The notes under the pieces are model-generated. The model was not told the origin of the DNA, did no database searches, and saw only the letters and a list, made by a program, of their open reading frames with translations. Made by a program: the position numbers and the translations under genes. Of a stretch of 64,000 nt of DNA, positions 8,923 to 17,929 are shown piece after piece (position 1 is the first letter of the stretch; every line of letters begins with the position of its first letter). Source of the DNA: Pseudidiomarina homiensis (lineage in GTDB: Bacteria > Pseudomonadota > Gammaproteobacteria > Enterobacterales > Alteromonadaceae); NCBI RefSeq assembly GCF_003987225.1, contig NZ_PIPX01000001.1:1302001-1366000 (forward strand), in the 5' to 3' direction.

Positions 8923-10710
8923 ATGGGTGCTTCACAGCGTTTTACAACTACATTAGTGGCTGCCTCACTGGCCATGTTTTTGGGCGGCTGTGCCGCAACT
9001 TCAAGCCCTACCTCTAGTGGCAGCAATACTACAGCCATCGAGGCGGTCAACGAAGATGCGCGCTTTACCGAGGTTGCCACCCGTGTGTGGGAAGGCATGC
9101 AGAATCCGGTAGGTAGTGAGGACTCCGACGCCAGCCTACCGTCAATGACTCCTGAGGCACTCGCCGCTCGTGCGGAACAGCAACGCGGTTGGTTAAATGA
9201 GTTGCAGGCTATTGATACCTCAGCATTATCTCGACAAGAGTACATTAACTGGCGCATGCTCACCTATCGTCTGCAAAACGATGTCGACGCCTACGACTTT
9301 AACGAACATTACATGCCGCTAAACGCTGAAGGTGGCTTCCATAGTTCATTGTCGTTTATGGTGCGCAACACCGCACTGCGTAGCTATGACGATTATCAAA
9401 ATTACGTCGCCAAATTAGGTACGATCCCACGCTACATGGCAGAGCAAACCGCGTGGCTAGAACGCGGCTTAGCTGAGGGCTACACTCAGCCACGCGCCTC
9501 GATGGAAGGCTTCGAAGACAGTATTGCCGCCTTCATCGTGCAAGCGCCAGAAGAAAGCGTGTTCTACGAGCCACTGCAAACGCAACCGAATTTCATTAAC
9601 GACGAACAGTGGGCGGCGTTACAAGCCACTGCGGCACAAGTCATTGATGAGCAAGTGATTCCAGCTTACCAAGACTATTTCGACTTTATGGTGATGGAGT
9701 ACTTGCCAAACTGTCGCGAAACCATCGGTGCTTCGTTTTTGCCGAATGGGGATGCCTACTACCAGAATCGTATCGAGCACTTTACGACGTTGGCGTTAAC
9801 GCCCAAAGAAATCCATGAGCGAGGCTTGACTGAAGTCGCTCGTATTCGGAACGAGATGATGCAGGTCATTGAGGCAACTGGATTTGAAGGTGATTTTGAC
9901 GCTTTCGTTGAGTTCTTGCGGACAGATCCGCAGTTTTATCCAGAGACTGCCGAAGAACTACTCAAAGAAGCTTCTTATATTTCTAAGCGCATGGACGGTG
10001 AGCTACCGAAGTTCTTTAAGTTGTTGCCGCGTCAGCCTTATGGAGTTGCTCCGGTACCTGCTGAAATCGCGCCGAAATATACCACCGGACGCTACGCTGG
10101 TACTTCGCGCGATGACCGTGCTAGCTTCTATTGGGTGAATACCTATGCCCTAGACCGTCGTCCGCTGTATCAATTGGAAGCCTTAACCTTGCATGAAGCA
10201 GTGCCTGGCCACCATTTGCAAAATGCCTTGGCACGTGAAATGGAAGGTGTGCCTTCGTATCGCCAACAAACCTACATTTCTGCGTTCGGTGAAGGCTGGG
10301 GCTTGTACTCGGAGTGGTTGGGGTTAGAAGCGGGCTTTTACCAAGACCCGTACAGCAACTTTGGTCGCTTAAGTTACGAAATGTGGCGCGCCGCGCGCTT
10401 GGTGGTCGACACCGGTATGCACTCGATGGGCTGGAGTCGTGAAAAAGCCATGGATTTTATGGCCTCAAACACCGCATTAAGTCTGCACAACGTGCGCACC
10501 GAAATCGATCGCTACATCACCTGGCCAGGCCAAGCATTATCGTACAAACTCGGAGAAATGTTGATTCGCTCATTACGTCGCGAAGCCGAAGAAACCTTGG
10601 GTGGCAAATTTGACCTGCGCGAATTCCACTATCAAGTACTGAAAAATGGCAGCATCCCGCTCGACGTCCTTGAAACCGAAATCCGCAACTGGATTGATTC
10701 GCAGTTGTAA
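8923..10710 (+). CDS. DUF885 family lipoprotein, putative metallopeptidase
   Basis: It has 595 residues. The N-terminus has a hydrophobic signal with lipobox LGGC (Cys at about residue 23), predicting an envelope lipoprotein. The DUF885 motif HEAVPGHH starts at residue 424 and resembles a zinc-metallopeptidase HExxxGHH site; FGEGWGLYSEWLG follows and is also typical of the family. Activity has not been established for most members. It is monocistronic, with a strong terminator directly after it. Confidence 0.88.
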   Translation: MGASQRFTTTLVAASLAMFLGGCAATSSPTSSGSNTTAIEAVNEDARFTEVATRVWEGMQNPVGSEDSDASLPSMTPEALAARAEQQRGWLNELQAIDTSALSRQEYINWRMLTYRLQNDVDAYDFNEHYMPLNAEGGFHSSLSFMVRNTALRSYDDYQNYVAKLGTIPRYMAEQTAWLERGLAEGYTQPRASMEGFEDSIAAFIVQAPEESVFYEPLQTQPNFINDEQWAALQATAAQVIDEQVIPAYQDYFDFMVMEYLPNCRETIGASFLPNGDAYYQNRIEHFTTLALTPKEIHERGLTEVARIRNEMMQVIEATGFEGDFDAFVEFLRTDPQFYPETAEELLKEASYISKRMDGELPKFFKLLPRQPYGVAPVPAEIAPKYTTGRYAGTSRDDRASFYWVNTYALDRRPLYQLEALTLHEAVPGHHLQNALAREMEGVPSYRQQTYISAFGEGWGLYSEWLGLEAGFYQDPYSNFGRLSYEMWRAARLVVDTGMHSMGWSREKAMDFMASNTALSLHNVRTEIDRYITWPGQALSYKLGEMLIRSLRREAEETLGGKFDLREFHYQVLKNGSIPLDVLETEIRNWIDSQL

Positions 10711-10735
10711 AAGATGGTGCTGTTGGCTACTAACA

Positions 10736-10774
10736 AAAAGCCCAGGCGAGCGAACACTCGTCTGGGCTTTTCTG
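10736..10774 (+). terminator. Bidirectional terminator after the DUF885 gene
   Basis: Stem AAAAGCCCAGGCGAG (10736-10750) pairs with CTCGTCTGGGCTTTT (10757-10771), flanked by A and T runs, so it can serve both this gene and the convergent DUF4870 gene ending at 10804. Confidence 0.9.
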
Positions 10775-10803
10775 ATCTGGGCTTTCTGATAGTAATGACC
10801 GAT

Positions 10804-11181
10804 TTAAACGCGGAAAAACTTAATCGTCAGCGGATAGTTTTGGATGATGCCGTCGTTAGCTCGAATCGCACCCACGATAGCAAAGACGATATGGCAAATA
10901 GCCAAGGCAATAAGTAAAAAGATGCCCACAACCACGAAAGTTAGAATGAACCCGATAATGCCCCAGATAAACGCCGAAATAACCCAGTTAAAAACGACTT
11001 TTCCATGTGCGTCGATATAGGCGCTCTCATCTTTTTTAATGAGCCACATCACGAGCGGAGCAATAAAGCCCGCGAACGGAATGATGTAACCGAGAAACTG
11101 GGAAAGATGCAATAACATTGCAAACGTTCGCTCATCTTTACTTGGGCCAGTAATAACGGTTGTCTCTTGTACGTTTTCCAT
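10804..11181 (-). CDS. DUF4870 (Tic20-like) small membrane protein
   Basis: It has 125 residues from the ATG at 11179-11181 (MENVQETTVITG), preceded by TTAAAAGGAAATTAACG on the minus strand; the upstream in-frame extension is not homologous. Three to four hydrophobic helices carry the DUF4870 pattern: LLHLSQFLGYIIPFAGFI, then HGKVVFNWVIS, then a Gly/Val/Ile-rich segment and NYPLTIKFFRV. The function is unknown. It is convergent with the DUF885 gene and divergent from the ATP-grasp gene. Confidence 0.85.
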   Translation of the reverse strand: MENVQETTVITGPSKDERTFAMLLHLSQFLGYIIPFAGFIAPLVMWLIKKDESAYIDAHGKVVFNWVISAFIWGIIGFILTFVVVGIFLLIALAICHIVFAIVGAIRANDGIIQNYPLTIKFFRV

Positions 11182-11298
11182 CGTTAATTTCCTTTTATTT
11201 ATTTTATTTATATCAATCTTATGTAGAAACGTTCGGTTGCTTGCCGCCGTATAATTGCCTAGCATGTTGCATTATTGTCCACAGAGCAATAGAAAAAC

Positions 11299-12213
11299 AT
11301 GACTGCCCAACCAAAGATTATTGTCAATCGAGCAGGCAATATAGTTGACGCTGCATTTACTAAAATAGCAGGCAAACTTTTATTTTTCTCGTATCTTCGC
11401 CCATTTAGTTATTGGGATAATTATTACGGGGAACATGCCGAAATAACGAATGACTTTTTTCGATTGCTTCATTACCCAACGATTCAAGAGCATGATGACA
11501 AAGGCAATATTGCCCGAAAGGTTACGGCGTTAGGCATCGACGGACTCTTCCCTGCAACGTATTTTTCTACCAGCGACGCGCTTAAATCTGCGGGCGCGCA
11601 TGAAAAGATTTGGTTTATTAAACCAACTTATTCAACCAGTGGAAAAGGCATTCAATGTCTCACCCATGAAGAACTGAAAACCTTTGAGCTGCCCCGCAGT
11701 CATATTATTCAAGAACAAGTTACGAATATCGAATTAATGAACGAACGCAAGTACACCGCACGTGCGTATGTCTTCGTCTTTAATAACAAGGTCTATCTCT
11801 ATGACGATGGCTTCGTGATGATTCATGGGGTGCCCTATGCTCCGAATGCCACCGACTCACTAACCCAAGTCGAGCACAGCGGGTACGCAGATGCCGATGG
11901 CGCAGTAAAAATGATGCGCATGTCTGAACTACCCCACTTTTCTAAAAAGACCGAAAAGTTGAAAAAGGCCATACAAACATTAAAGCCTGTTATCGCCAAT
12001 TTTATCGAGGCAAGTTCAGCTACAGAATATGGTTTACTGGGTATTGATTTACTGTTCGACAAAAACCACAAGCCCACGCTGATTGAGATCAATGCTAAAG
12101 CAAATTTTGTACACACCGACGTGATCAATGATTCCCTTAACGCGCCATTTTTTTCAGCGGTGTTAAACACGCTCTACACCAACCAAACTGATCCTCGCCT
12201 TACCGAAATATAG
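11299..12213 (+). CDS. Tubulin-tyrosine-ligase-like ATP-grasp protein
   Basis: It has 304 residues. The order of motifs follows the TTL branch of the ATP-grasp fold: FIKPTYSTSGKGIQ (ATP-binding Lys and glycine-rich loop, about residue 110), IIQEQV, RKYTARAYVFVFNNKVYLYDDG, and GLLGIDLLFDKNHKPTLIEIN (acidic metal-binding segment, about residue 255). TTL-type enzymes ligate amino acids to a protein or peptide carboxylate; bacterial members are mostly uncharacterised, so no substrate can be given. There is no signal peptide. Its codon use is more AT-rich than its neighbours by eye. The next gene starts 70 bp later and may be co-transcribed. Confidence 0.7.
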   Translation: MTAQPKIIVNRAGNIVDAAFTKIAGKLLFFSYLRPFSYWDNYYGEHAEITNDFFRLLHYPTIQEHDDKGNIARKVTALGIDGLFPATYFSTSDALKSAGAHEKIWFIKPTYSTSGKGIQCLTHEELKTFELPRSHIIQEQVTNIELMNERKYTARAYVFVFNNKVYLYDDGFVMIHGVPYAPNATDSLTQVEHSGYADADGAVKMMRMSELPHFSKKTEKLKKAIQTLKPVIANFIEASSATEYGLLGIDLLFDKNHKPTLIEINAKANFVHTDVINDSLNAPFFSAVLNTLYTNQTDPRLTEI

Positions 12214-12283
12214 AGGTGCTTGCGGCAATACCGTGGCCTTGTTATTCTCGAAACAAATAGTTTACATTCATGGGAGCAGTACT

Positions 12284-13372
12284 ATGCGCGGGTGCTTGGG
12301 TATCATTTTGATGCTTTGTTTCATCGTCTCCTCGGCCCATGCCAACAATGGCAAGGAACAATTTCAACAGAGCTATGCAGCCTTTCAAGAAGCTCTACAA
12401 ACGGATGCGAATGCAGTTGAACTAACACAACTCGCCGAGGATGCTTATCAAAGCGGTGAACGCTATTTTGGTACAGATCACATCAATACTGCGAACTTGA
12501 AACTCAGTTATTTAAATGTCGTCGATGCGCATACATTACGTAGTCGAACGTCACAACTGCTCGCCGAGGAAGTCGTTAAAATCTATCGCAGCTTCTATGA
12601 CGCCAATGACCCAGAACGCACAGTGGCACTGCTTGTAGCACTCAATACATTGAGCTCACAAAGTGACCTAGACACCGCCAACGACTACTACGATGAAATC
12701 ATCGCTATTGCCGAAACGAACACCGCCGAGCAACCGTCGGCAATGTTCGAACTAAGGATTGAAGCCGCAGCACATATGCTACGTATCGGCAGTCGTTCGA
12801 GTCACGATCTGGTCGATCTCGCGGAAACAGCCAGCGCGCAGTTTGGTTCGCAACATCATTTAACGCTGTTGGCGAACTTTCATGCCGGGCGTTACTTCGA
12901 AGCGGCCCAACAACACGACCAAGCACTTGAAGCTTTTACGCTGCTCGCCGCCCACGACGCTGAAAGTCTACCGGCAGCACTGCAGGACGCGAAGTATATG
13001 AGCCATGCGCGGTTGGTTGCGCTACTTGAGCAACAAGGTCGAAGTGATGAAGCAACTCAGCACTGCTTAGCGATTTCGCAAATGGGTTATGGAGTGCAAG
13101 ATGAACGCGACCCGACGCCGCTATACCGCGTGCCGCCTGAATATCCAAGGCCCTTTGCCCACAATGGTGTCGAAGGCGTGACCACTGTACGTTACGACAT
13201 CGATGAAATGGGCTGGGTACGCAATATTGAAATTCTAGACTCTAAACATAAGTTGTTTTCTGAGTCAGCCATTGCTGCGATGCAACAATGGCGCTTTGCC
13301 CCGCGCCTGCATGAAGGTGAAACCGTTGTCACTTCCGATCGCACGACTCGGTTTATTTTCGAGCTCGATTAA
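12284..13372 (+). CDS. Periplasmic helical-repeat protein with TonB C-terminal domain
   Basis: It has 362 residues from the ATG at 12284 (MRGCLGIILMLCF, GGGAG upstream). A signal peptide ends near SSAHA. The central ~230 residues look like alpha-helical TPR-type repeats. The last ~85 residues form a TonB C-terminal domain: PPEYPRPFAHNGVEGVTTVRYDIDEMGW..., a central AIAAMQQWRFAP, and an ending in RFIFELD. It lacks the long Pro-rich spacer and internal membrane anchor of TonB, so it is unlikely to energise receptors by the standard route. Its role is unknown; the family is often annotated as energy transducer TonB. Confidence 0.8.
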   Translation: MRGCLGIILMLCFIVSSAHANNGKEQFQQSYAAFQEALQTDANAVELTQLAEDAYQSGERYFGTDHINTANLKLSYLNVVDAHTLRSRTSQLLAEEVVKIYRSFYDANDPERTVALLVALNTLSSQSDLDTANDYYDEIIAIAETNTAEQPSAMFELRIEAAAHMLRIGSRSSHDLVDLAETASAQFGSQHHLTLLANFHAGRYFEAAQQHDQALEAFTLLAAHDAESLPAALQDAKYMSHARLVALLEQQGRSDEATQHCLAISQMGYGVQDERDPTPLYRVPPEYPRPFAHNGVEGVTTVRYDIDEMGWVRNIEILDSKHKLFSESAIAAMQQWRFAPRLHEGETVVTSDRTTRFIFELD

Positions 13373-13373
13373 A

Positions 13374-13401
13374 AAAAGGAGCTCATTGAGCTCCTTTTTT
13401 G
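13374..13401. terminator. Bidirectional terminator between the TonB-domain gene and acnB
   Basis: AAAAAGGAGCTC/GAGCTCCTTTTTT perfect stem with a short ATT loop, A-rich on one side and T-rich on the other, between two convergent stop codons. Confidence 0.93.
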
Positions 13402-13430
13402 CTTCACATTTTGCTTCCCATTAATGCTGC

Positions 13431-16019
13431 TTAAGCAACTTCAATGGTCGGAATAATGTTCTGCTTCGCAGCATCTTCCGCAGCACGGAAGTCCGCCATT
13501 TGGTCGAAGTTCAAGTATTTATAAACTTCGCCCGCCATCGAGTTGATGTCGGCTGCGTATTCCATGTATTCCGCAGGTGTTGGCAGCTTGCCTAAAATCG
13601 CGCCGACTGCAGCAAGTTCTGCTGAGGTCAGATAAACGTTAGCACCATCACCTAAACGGTTCGGGAAGTTACGCGTCGACGTCGACAATACTGTCGCGCC
13701 AGCTTCAACCCGTGCTTGGTTACCCATACACAATGAACAACCTGGCATTTCAGTACGCACGCCGTTGTTCGCGTAAATGTTGTAGTAACCTTCTTCACGC
13801 AATTGCGCTTCGTCCATCTTCGTCGGTGGCGCAATCCACAAACGGGTATTCAGCTCGTCAGAGTTCTTCTCGAGCAGTTTACCTGCCGCACGGAAGTGAC
13901 CGATGTTGGTCATGCACGAACCGATGAAGACTTCGTCAACTTTATCGCCCGCTACTTCGCTCAAGAACTTCGCGTCGTCTGGGTCGTTCGGACAGCACAC
14001 GATCGGCTCTTTAATGTCAGCCAAATCGATTTCAATCACTTCAGCGTACTCGGCGTCAGCATCGGCACGCATCAGTGACGGCTCAGCCAACCACTCTTCC
14101 ATTTTACGCGCACGGCGCTCAAGGGTACGTGCATCGCCGTAACCTTCATTGATCATCCAACGCAACATGGTGATGTTTGAACGCAGGTATTCTGCTACTG
14201 ATTCTTCTGACAAGTTGATGGTACAACCCGCAGCTGAACGCTCGGCTGAAGCGTCAGAAAGTTCGAACGCTTGCTCAACGGTTAGGTGATCAAGGCCTTC
14301 GATTTCAAGAATACGGCCAGAGAAAGCATTCTTCTTGCCACGCTTTTCAACGGTCAATAGGCCTTCTTTGATAGCGAATGCAGGAATCGCATGGACCAAG
14401 TCACGTAACGTGATACCCGGCTGCATTTCGCCTTTGAAACGCACCAATACCGATTCAGGCATATCCAATGGCATAACGCCTGTAGCCGCTGCGAAAGCAA
14501 CCAAGCCTGAACCTGCTGGGAACGAGATCCCTAACGGGAAACGCGTGTGCGAGTCACCACCAGTACCAACGGTGTCTGGCAACAACATACGGTTCAACCA
14601 GCTGTGGATAATGCCGTCGCCCGGACGCAAAGAAACACCGCCACGGTTCATGATGAAATCTGGCAGAGTGTGCTGAGTGTCGATATCCACTGGCTTCGGA
14701 TACGCTGCGGTGTGACAGAACGACTGCATGGTCAAGTCGGCGGTAAAGCCTAAACACGCCAAGTCTTTCAGTTCATCACGGGTCATTGGCCCGGTGGTAT
14801 CCTGCGAACCTACGGTAGTCATCTTCGGTTCACAGTAAGTGCCTGGACGTACACCTTCCATACCACAGGCTTTACCGACCATCTTCTGCGCCAGGGTGAA
14901 ACCTTTGCCAGAATCAACCGGCTGCTCAGGCTTCAAGAACAAGTCCGAAGGCCCCATACCTAAAGCTTCACGGGCTTTTTCCGTCAAACCACGACCGATG
15001 ATCAGGTTGATACGACCGCCAGCACGCACTTCGTCAAGAATGACGCGTGATGCGTAGTCGTACTCAGCGATCACTTCGCCCGCTTCGTTTTCGATTTTAC
15101 CCGCGTACGGATAAATGGTGATCACGTCACCCATGTTCATTTTTTCAACGTCGGCTTCGAATACCAACGCGCCAGCGTCTTTCATGGTGTTGAAGAAGAT
15201 TGGCGCAACTTTGCCACCAATACAGATACCGCCAGCACGCTTGTTTGGCGTACCTGGCATGTCTTCACCGATGTACCACAACACTGAGTTGGTTGCTGAT
15301 TTACGTGAAGAACCGGTACCGACAACATCACCAACGAAGGCTACTGGATGACCTTTTTCTTTCAATTCTTCGATTTGCTTAGCGGCGTCGGTAACACCTT
15401 CGCGTGGCATTTTGTACATTGCTTTGGCGTGCAACGGAATGTCCGGGCGCGACCAAGCATCAGGCGCAGGTGACAAGTCGTCAGTGTTGGTTTCGCCAGT
15501 GACCTTAAATACGGTGGCTTTGATTTGCTCTGGCATTTCGTTACGACCAGTGAACCACTCACCTGCCGCCCACGATTCCACAACTTCTTTCGCTAGCGCG
15601 TTGCCAGCTTTCATTTTTTCTTCAACGTCGTGGAAAGCGTCGAACATCAGCAAGGTGTGCTTCAGTTCGTAGGCTGCTAGTTCGCCTAACTCGGCGTCGT
15701 CGAGCAAGTCAACCAAGGTCACGATGTTGTAGCCGCCGTGCATATTACCTAGCAACTTCACCGCATCTTGCTTGCTGATTACAGGGCAAGCAACTTCGCC
15801 CTTAACGATGGCTGATAAAAAACCAGCTTTCACATAAGCTGCTTCATCAACGCCAGGAGGCACGCGCTCAGATAACAATTCAACCAAGAATTGCTCTTCG
15901 CCAGCCGGTGGATTTTTCAATAATTCGACGAGATCAGCGACTTGCTCTGGCGTCAACGGCTTCGGTGGGATGCCTTCAGCAGCGCGCTCTTCAACATGCT
16001 TACGATAGTCTTGCAGCAC
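13431..16019 (-). CDS. acnB: Bifunctional aconitate hydratase 2 / 2-methylisocitrate dehydratase
   Basis: TCA-cycle [4Fe-4S] enzyme of 862 residues, full length. It starts with GTG (16017-16019) behind AGAGG, giving [16 protein letters not shown] as in E. coli AcnB. The order is an N-terminal HEAT-like domain, a swivel domain ([20 protein letters not shown] near residue 170), then the catalytic core. The cluster cysteines are in [20 protein letters not shown] and [10 protein letters not shown] -10 TATAAT lies at 16076-16081 on the minus strand; its -35 is weak. AcnB family proteins can also bind mRNA when they lose the cluster. Confidence 0.98.
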   Translation of the reverse strand: MLQDYRKHVEERAAEGIPPKPLTPEQVADLVELLKNPPAGEEQFLVELLSERVPPGVDEAAYVKAGFLSAIVKGEVACPVISKQDAVKLLGNMHGGYNIVTLVDLLDDAELGELAAYELKHTLLMFDAFHDVEEKMKAGNALAKEVVESWAAGEWFTGRNEMPEQIKATVFKVTGETNTDDLSPAPDAWSRPDIPLHAKAMYKMPREGVTDAAKQIEELKEKGHPVAFVGDVVGTGSSRKSATNSVLWYIGEDMPGTPNKRAGGICIGGKVAPIFFNTMKDAGALVFEADVEKMNMGDVITIYPYAGKIENEAGEVIAEYDYASRVILDEVRAGGRINLIIGRGLTEKAREALGMGPSDLFLKPEQPVDSGKGFTLAQKMVGKACGMEGVRPGTYCEPKMTTVGSQDTTGPMTRDELKDLACLGFTADLTMQSFCHTAAYPKPVDIDTQHTLPDFIMNRGGVSLRPGDGIIHSWLNRMLLPDTVGTGGDSHTRFPLGISFPAGSGLVAFAAATGVMPLDMPESVLVRFKGEMQPGITLRDLVHAIPAFAIKEGLLTVEKRGKKNAFSGRILEIEGLDHLTVEQAFELSDASAERSAAGCTINLSEESVAEYLRSNITMLRWMINEGYGDARTLERRARKMEEWLAEPSLMRADADAEYAEVIEIDLADIKEPIVCCPNDPDDAKFLSEVAGDKVDEVFIGSCMTNIGHFRAAGKLLEKNSDELNTRLWIAPPTKMDEAQLREEGYYNIYANNGVRTEMPGCSLCMGNQARVEAGATVLSTSTRNFPNRLGDGANVYLTSAELAAVGAILGKLPTPAEYMEYAADINSMAGEVYKYLNFDQMADFRAAEDAAKQNIIPTIEVA

Positions 16020-16157
16020 AGATTACCTCTACTTTGCTATGCGAGTGAAACTTGGGGGTGTCAATTTTGGGCGCAATTATAGGGGTTTTGCCGGGCAATT
16101 AAAATTCATACAGCGACATAAAGCATAATCTTTGGCATAAACAGCGTGAATATTCTG

Positions 16158-16246
16158 TACCCCGTGGTTCTACCACGGGTCACACCTGACGTTTTCACCA
16201 TGTTGGTTCAATTCGGACGTTACCCGTGGTAGAACCACGGGCTACG
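16158..16246. repeat. BIME 3 upstream of acnB, type A spacer
   Basis: Inverted REP cores at 16161-16179 and 16223-16241; the left head is GTAC, the right one GTAG. It sits in the 392-bp gap (16020-16411) between the divergent acnB and the small secreted-protein gene, upstream of the acnB -10 and followed by the accessory repeat at 16277-16300. Confidence 0.9.
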
Positions 16247-16300
16247 AACTGTTTGCTGTTTGATTTAAACAAAGAACGAACAGCGAATAGCAAACATCGC
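16246..16300. repeat. Accessory repeat next to BIME 3
   Basis: CTGTTTGCTGTTTG (from 16249) faces the inverted CGAACAGCGAATAGCAAACA (16277-16296), giving an imperfect hairpin of the same family as 1531, 29012 and 36384. Apart from this, the acnB promoter and BIME 3, I see nothing else in the 16020-16411 gap. Confidence 0.55.
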
Positions 16301-16411
16301 AGTTAGGTTTTACATCTGGTTACACTTGGTGACGAAAAAATATGCAGCTGACATAAACTTTTCACACTTCGCAGCTATCTTAATAGGTAGGTCAAACGGG
16401 GGGACCTAACT

Positions 16412-16807
16412 ATGAAAACACTCACTAACAAAGTAGTAAAAACCTTATGTACCGCTGCTCTAGTGTTCGGCTTTAGCGCCAGCGCAATGGCCAATACCAC
16501 TAGCGAGCAAGATGCGCCACGCCAACCAACAGTGAAAGCGCAACAAGTGTATAAGTACACTTACCAAGCCGATAATTTCGCCGGCAGTATCGCGCAGGAT
16601 ATTCAAATCATGCAAGACGATATGATGGCCGATCTTATTGTCAGCCGTGACGCCGATGTCGCCGCGGCACTGGCTCGCACCGGCGTTGAGTTGCAAGGCT
16701 ATGCGTTGCTCGCCAGCGCCAGCGAAGCGACGAAGAAAGTTAGCTTGTGGGGTGTCGACGCCATCACCACGTTGTTGCCAAGCTTTAAGGCGCGTGCGTA
16801 TTTATAA
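16412..16807 (+). CDS. Small secreted protein of unknown function
   Basis: It has 131 residues. The N-terminus is a clear Sec signal peptide (MKTLTNKVVKTLCTAALVFG..., cleavage after SAMA near residue 28). The mature part is short and without cysteines; TVKAQQVYKYTYQADN is followed by an acidic, Met-rich helix (DIQIMQDDMMADL). I recognise no family. GGGGGGA lies about 10 bases before the ATG. Its last 23 bp overlap the 3' end of the LysR gene on the other strand. Confidence 0.7.
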   Translation: MKTLTNKVVKTLCTAALVFGFSASAMANTTSEQDAPRQPTVKAQQVYKYTYQADNFAGSIAQDIQIMQDDMMADLIVSRDADVAAALARTGVELQGYALLASASEATKKVSLWGVDAITTLLPSFKARAYL

Positions 16808-17693
16808 GCGAGGCGTCACTAAAATGACGCCAAATAAGCTCTTCCGCTGGACCAGCGATACGTTCAGCGGAGCGGACAAGGTGAACTTCTAAGTTCACAT
16901 GGGTCATAAAACCCGGAATATCTATGCGTTCAAGCGCATGACGTTGTAGTGCGTCACCAACCAAGTCGCCGGGAATGATGCCCCAGCCCATGCCTGCCAG
17001 CAATAACTCGCGTTGCGTAATCGAATCATTTACGCGGATCCTTTGCTGGCCCGGCATGCGCATAATTTTATCGAGATCAATACCGATGTCTTGATCCTGC
17101 GGGATCAGCATGGGCATTTCCAACAGGTCATGGCGCTGCAACTCAGCCAACTGCAAGCCCGCCAGCAACGTCGGTGCGCAGACGACCAACAATTCAAACG
17201 GCCTCACCCGCACGGTTTCAAAATCACCATGCTGACGAAAAATCGGCAACCACGGACACAATGCTAACTCTGCCTCGCCTTCGCGAATACGGCGCAAGGC
17301 GCGCAACTGCGAATCGCCGCTGAGCAGCAATTCGGTTGCCGGAAAAGCATCCTGCACCTTTTTCATCGCATCAAACAGCACCGACGGCGCACAGGTATAG
17401 TCGTAGGTGATCCGTAGTTGCGGTTCGGCGCCCGTTTGCAATTGCGCAGCCAAGGAATGCAAGCGTTGCTGTTGCTTCACTACTTCACGCGCTTGGCGCA
17501 GAAACTGCCGCCCGCGTGGCGATAGCGTCAAGCGATAGCCACTGCGGTCAAACAGCGGAAAACCAACGTCATCTTCAAGGGTCTTCAACGCCATGCTCAC
17601 GGCCGCTTGGGTGCGGTGCATGCGTTCGGAAACCCCTTGGACGGACCCGGTCTCGGCGAGTAATACCAGCATTTCTAACTGACTTAGTTTCAT
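16785..17693 (-). CDS. LysR-family transcriptional regulator
   Basis: It has 302 residues from the ATG at 17691-17693 (MKLSQLEMLVLLAETGSVQ). The N-terminal winged helix-turn-helix spans about residues 1-60 (AAVSMALKTLEDDVGFPLFDR). The C-terminal effector domain follows. Upstream in-frame codons only translate BIME 4 and are not part of the gene. It is divergent from the RND adaptor/permease pair, which makes it a candidate regulator of that pump; the ligand is unknown. It overlaps the small secreted-protein gene tail to tail. Confidence 0.9.
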   Translation of the reverse strand: MKLSQLEMLVLLAETGSVQGVSERMHRTQAAVSMALKTLEDDVGFPLFDRSGYRLTLSPRGRQFLRQAREVVKQQQRLHSLAAQLQTGAEPQLRITYDYTCAPSVLFDAMKKVQDAFPATELLLSGDSQLRALRRIREGEAELALCPWLPIFRQHGDFETVRVRPFELLVVCAPTLLAGLQLAELQRHDLLEMPMLIPQDQDIGIDLDKIMRMPGQQRIRVNDSITQRELLLAGMGWGIIPGDLVGDALQRHALERIDIPGFMTHVNLEVHLVRSAERIAGPAEELIWRHFSDASLINTHAP

Positions 17694-17712
17694 CGCGGTG
17701 CTCGACTTGTGC

Positions 17713-17801
17713 GTAGCCCGTGGTTCTACCACGGGGGAGCCCGAATTGAACGGGCATGGTTGAAACGTCAGGTGTGACCCGTGGTAGAACCACGGGCTAC
17801 C
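17713..17801. repeat. BIME 4 in the LysR/RND divergent promoter region, type A spacer inverted
   Basis: Inverted REP cores at 17717-17735 and 17778-17796, GTAG heads outward. The spacer is the reverse complement of type A. It lies 19 bp from the LysR start codon, so it falls in the leader or promoter of that gene. Confidence 0.9.
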
Positions 17802-17929
17802 AAACAGCAAGCATCAATCTTAAATGTTTCTTATGCTCTTTTTAATTTTTATTCAGTATTACTTTACATTTTTACCCGCTAAACTTACAAGCATTGAATT
17901 TCATCGCTCAACCAATGAAGGGGAAGCTC

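Noticed and set aside
17694-17810. N-terminal extension of the LysR protein containing SPWFYHGS and PVVEPRA
   Set aside because: These peptides are REP translations in non-coding frames; the LysR helix-turn-helix starts normally at MKLSQLEML.
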